NCBI GenBank assembly: GCA_903888515.1
Contig: CAISTY010000185.1
Coordinates: 32,134-96,133 of the forward strand
Direction of reading: 5' to 3'
Length of the DNA stretch: 64,000 nucleotides
Source: Akkermansiaceae bacterium
GTDB taxonomy: Bacteria; Verrucomicrobiota; Verrucomicrobiia; Verrucomicrobiales; Akkermansiaceae
Each line of letters begins with the position of its first letter. The stretch's first letter is position 1. Below, piece after piece: positions 62,105-64,000 of this stretch. The notes under the pieces were generated by a model, which was not told the origin of the DNA, did no database searches, and saw only the letters and a program-made list of their open reading frames with translations. Made by a program: the position numbers and the translations under genes.

Positions 62105-62507
62105 TGAAATCACCACGTATGCCTCACGACTCTATCAGATCCAAAACAAGGACAAGGCGCTGCACGACTTCGTAGAGTGGGATTCGGAAGTCGAGAAATC
62201 CTTCGCCGCAGCCCTCGACGCCCGCGAGGAAGTGAGGCTCTTCTTCAAACTTCCCCGCTGGTTCCAAATTCCGACTCCGGTCGGTTCCTACAATCCGGAT
62301 TGGGCCATCGTCGCGGGTGATCCGGACAAGGTCTATCTGATTCGGGAAACCAAAAGCACCGGTGACGTGACGAAACGCCGCGAGTCCGAGAATCAAAAAA
62401 TAAGATTCGGCGAGCTGCACTTCAAGGCGCTCAGCCGGAATCCGGCAGATGCCGTAGATTTCAAGGATTGTGTCACGTTACAGGAGGCGCTCAACAGCTT
62501 AACTTGA
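62103..62507 (+). pseudogene. Type III restriction subunit (Res), C-terminal remnant
   Basis: The frame reads HDFVEWDSEVEKSFAAAL, VRLFFKLPRWFQIPTPVGSY then NPDWAIVAGDPDKVYLIRETKSTGDV, and FGELHFKALS. This is the conserved end of Res with the PD-(D/E)xK nuclease residues (D in NPDWAI, E-x-K in RETKS). The helicase part between this and the N-terminal piece, some 700 residues, is deleted. The joint lies near 62100. Confidence 0.8.
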
Positions 62508-62545
62508 CTCTTGAATCCTCAATATCCGACCGTCAAGCTGCGCGT

Positions 62546-63964
62546 GTGATTCCCAACATCCTCGCCGAACGCTACGCCTCGCCCGCACTGCAAGCGATCT
62601 GGTCCGCCGAGGGCCGGATCGTGTTGGAACGCGAATTTTGGATCGCCGTAATGAAGGCGCAGCGCGATCTCGGACTCGCTATTCCCGCGGAGGCCATCGC
62701 CGCTTATGAGAAGGTGAAGGATCAAGTGGACCTCGCCTCGATCATGGCGCGGGAAAAGATCACCCGCCACGACGTCAAGGCGCGTATCGAGGAATTCAAC
62801 GGGCTGGCCGGTGCCGAGCACATCCACAAGGGCATGACCTCGCGCGATCTCACGGAAAACGTCGAGCAACTCCAGATCTATCGGTCGCTACTGTTAGTCC
62901 GCGACAAGACCATCGCCGCTTTGCGCCGGATGCGCGAGCGCGCCGAACAATGGAGCGATCTCGTGCTCACCGCCCGCACCCACAACGTGGCCGCCCAACC
63001 AACCACGCTGGGCAAACGCGTGGCCATGTCCGGCGAGGAATTGTTAGGCTCGCTCGCGTCGCTGGAGGCCGTCATTGTCAACTACGCGGTGCGTGGACTC
63101 AAGGGCGCTGTGGGCACCCAGATGGACCAGCTTTCCTTATTTGATGGTGACTCCGCCAAAGTCGCCGCACTGGAACAGCGCGTGGTCGCCCATCTCGGTC
63201 TGCCCGCAGTGTGGACCAACGTCGGCCAGGTCTATCCGCGCTCACTCGACTTCCGGGTGGTCGCCGTTCTAACCGACCTGTGCTCGGCACCCTCCTCGTT
63301 CTGCAAGACACTGCGCCTGATGGCCGGCCACGAGACCGCCAGCGAGGGATTCGCCCCGGGCCAAACCGGCTCCAGCGCGATGCCGCACAAGATGAACTCG
63401 CGTTCGTGTGAACGCGTGAATGGCTTCCATGTGATTCTCAAAGGCTACCTCGCCATGGCAGCCGGGTTGGCCGGTGACCAATGGAACGAGGGCGATGTTT
63501 CCTGTTCGGTGGTCCGCCGTGTCATGCTACCCGACGCGTTCTTCGCCACCGACGGCATGTTCGAAACATTCCTCACCATTCTTGACCATATGGATGCTTA
63601 TGAGGCGGTGATCGTCGCCGAGTCCGCCCGCTATCTGCCATTTCTGATGACCACCACGATTCTGATGGAAGCGGTGAAAGCCGGAGTCGGCCGCGAAGCG
63701 GCGCACGCGGCGATCAAGGAACACGCCGTGGCCACCGTGAACGACTTGCGGAGCGGGAAAATCGACCATAACAATCTGGCAGAGCGCCTCGCTGCGGATG
63801 GCCGTCTCGGTCTCTCTCGCGAATCGCTCGCGGCCATCCTCGCCCGTGGCACTCGCGAAAGCGGCGCGGCCAAGGCACAGGTTGCCGCCTTCGCCGTTTC
63901 CGTTAGAAAACTCGAGTCCGCGCATCCGCGGGCCGCCGCCTACGCTCCGTCGGAGATTTTGTGA
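62546..63964 (+). CDS. purB: Adenylosuccinate lyase
   Basis: 472 residues from GTG 62546 (VIPNILAERYASPALQAIW); the frame upstream only reads through the Res remnant. Family blocks: KITRHDVKARIEEFN, HKGMTSRDLTENVEQLQ with the HxGxTSxD motif, ARTHNVAAQPTTLGKR, and the signature GSSAMPHKMNSRSCERV (usually SSAMPxKxNP). It removes fumarate from SAICAR and adenylosuccinate in purine synthesis. Full length. Downstream, no further gene starts before the window ends. Confidence 0.93.
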   Translation: MIPNILAERYASPALQAIWSAEGRIVLEREFWIAVMKAQRDLGLAIPAEAIAAYEKVKDQVDLASIMAREKITRHDVKARIEEFNGLAGAEHIHKGMTSRDLTENVEQLQIYRSLLLVRDKTIAALRRMRERAEQWSDLVLTARTHNVAAQPTTLGKRVAMSGEELLGSLASLEAVIVNYAVRGLKGAVGTQMDQLSLFDGDSAKVAALEQRVVAHLGLPAVWTNVGQVYPRSLDFRVVAVLTDLCSAPSSFCKTLRLMAGHETASEGFAPGQTGSSAMPHKMNSRSCERVNGFHVILKGYLAMAAGLAGDQWNEGDVSCSVVRRVMLPDAFFATDGMFETFLTILDHMDAYEAVIVAESARYLPFLMTTTILMEAVKAGVGREAAHAAIKEHAVATVNDLRSGKIDHNNLAERLAADGRLGLSRESLAAILARGTRESGAAKAQVAAFAVSVRKLESAHPRAAAYAPSEIL

Positions 63965-64000
63965 TTCCTGGCGGCGGGTTACAAACCCCACCCGATGGCA

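Overview
The window is about 62% GC chromosome from a bacterium that is most likely a member of the Verrucomicrobiota, near the Luteolibacter/Haloferula group. That placement is inference. It rests on the gene mix: secreted proteins with a DSDGDGVS-type tail, Gldg-family and DUF4340 genes beside an ABC permease, a large exopolysaccharide (EPS) locus, NanM-like and URO-D-like genes, and many small toxin-antitoxin pairs. No rRNA, tRNA or CRISPR array was seen.

Layout. 0-8 kb is loosely packed: the 3' end of an AI-2E-family transporter, a DUF433/DUF5615 pair, small lipoproteins, an entericidin, a metallopeptidase-like lipoprotein, a phospholipase D/cardiolipin synthase gene and a CsbD protein. 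Between them lies gene debris (PRC-barrel, DnaJ, SbmA/YddA-like ABC transporter, SGNH hydrolase). 8-29 kb is an EPS locus. On the minus strand it runs from an undecaprenyl-phosphate sugar transferase through a hexapeptide protein, a kinase/phosphatase, a receiver domain, a phosphatase-superfamily protein and glycosyltransferases to a chain-length/co-polymerase protein and two Wza-like export proteins. Divergently, the plus strand carries a STAS protein, a nucleotidyltransferase-like protein, a WecG-type glycosyltransferase fused to two STAS domains, a GT4 enzyme and a flippase. 29-38 kb holds a FIST sensor protein and two very large hybrid histidine kinases. 38-41 kb has a uridine kinase-like gene and an O-antigen ligase-type membrane protein. 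41-45 kb is an ABC permease/Gldg/DUF4340 operon without an ATPase. 45-49 kb carries a DPE2-type 4-alpha-glucanotransferase, a cobalamin adenosyltransferase and queE.

49.4-51.2 kb is, I propose, a relic integron. Three small minus-strand cassettes each end in an attC-like site, the R'' boxes match the cassette boundaries, and the last ~30 codons of an integron integrase survive just upstream. 51.3-58.5 kb is housekeeping (HAD phosphatase, MFS transporter, recR, URO-D-like, NanM-like, bioB). 58.5-62.5 kb is a defence-type ruin: a VapBC pair, remnants of both subunits of a type III restriction system, an N-terminally truncated ATPase plus DUF4276 pair, a GxxExxY protein and three ~100-bp palindromic repeats. 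purB closes the window.

Two systems deserve most attention. One is the EPS locus, where a complete partner-switching circuit (RsbW-like kinase plus SpoIIE-like phosphatase, a stand-alone STAS protein and a glycosyltransferase carrying STAS domains) is built into the biosynthetic operons. This suggests post-translational control of polymer synthesis by Ser phosphorylation. The other is the relic integron.
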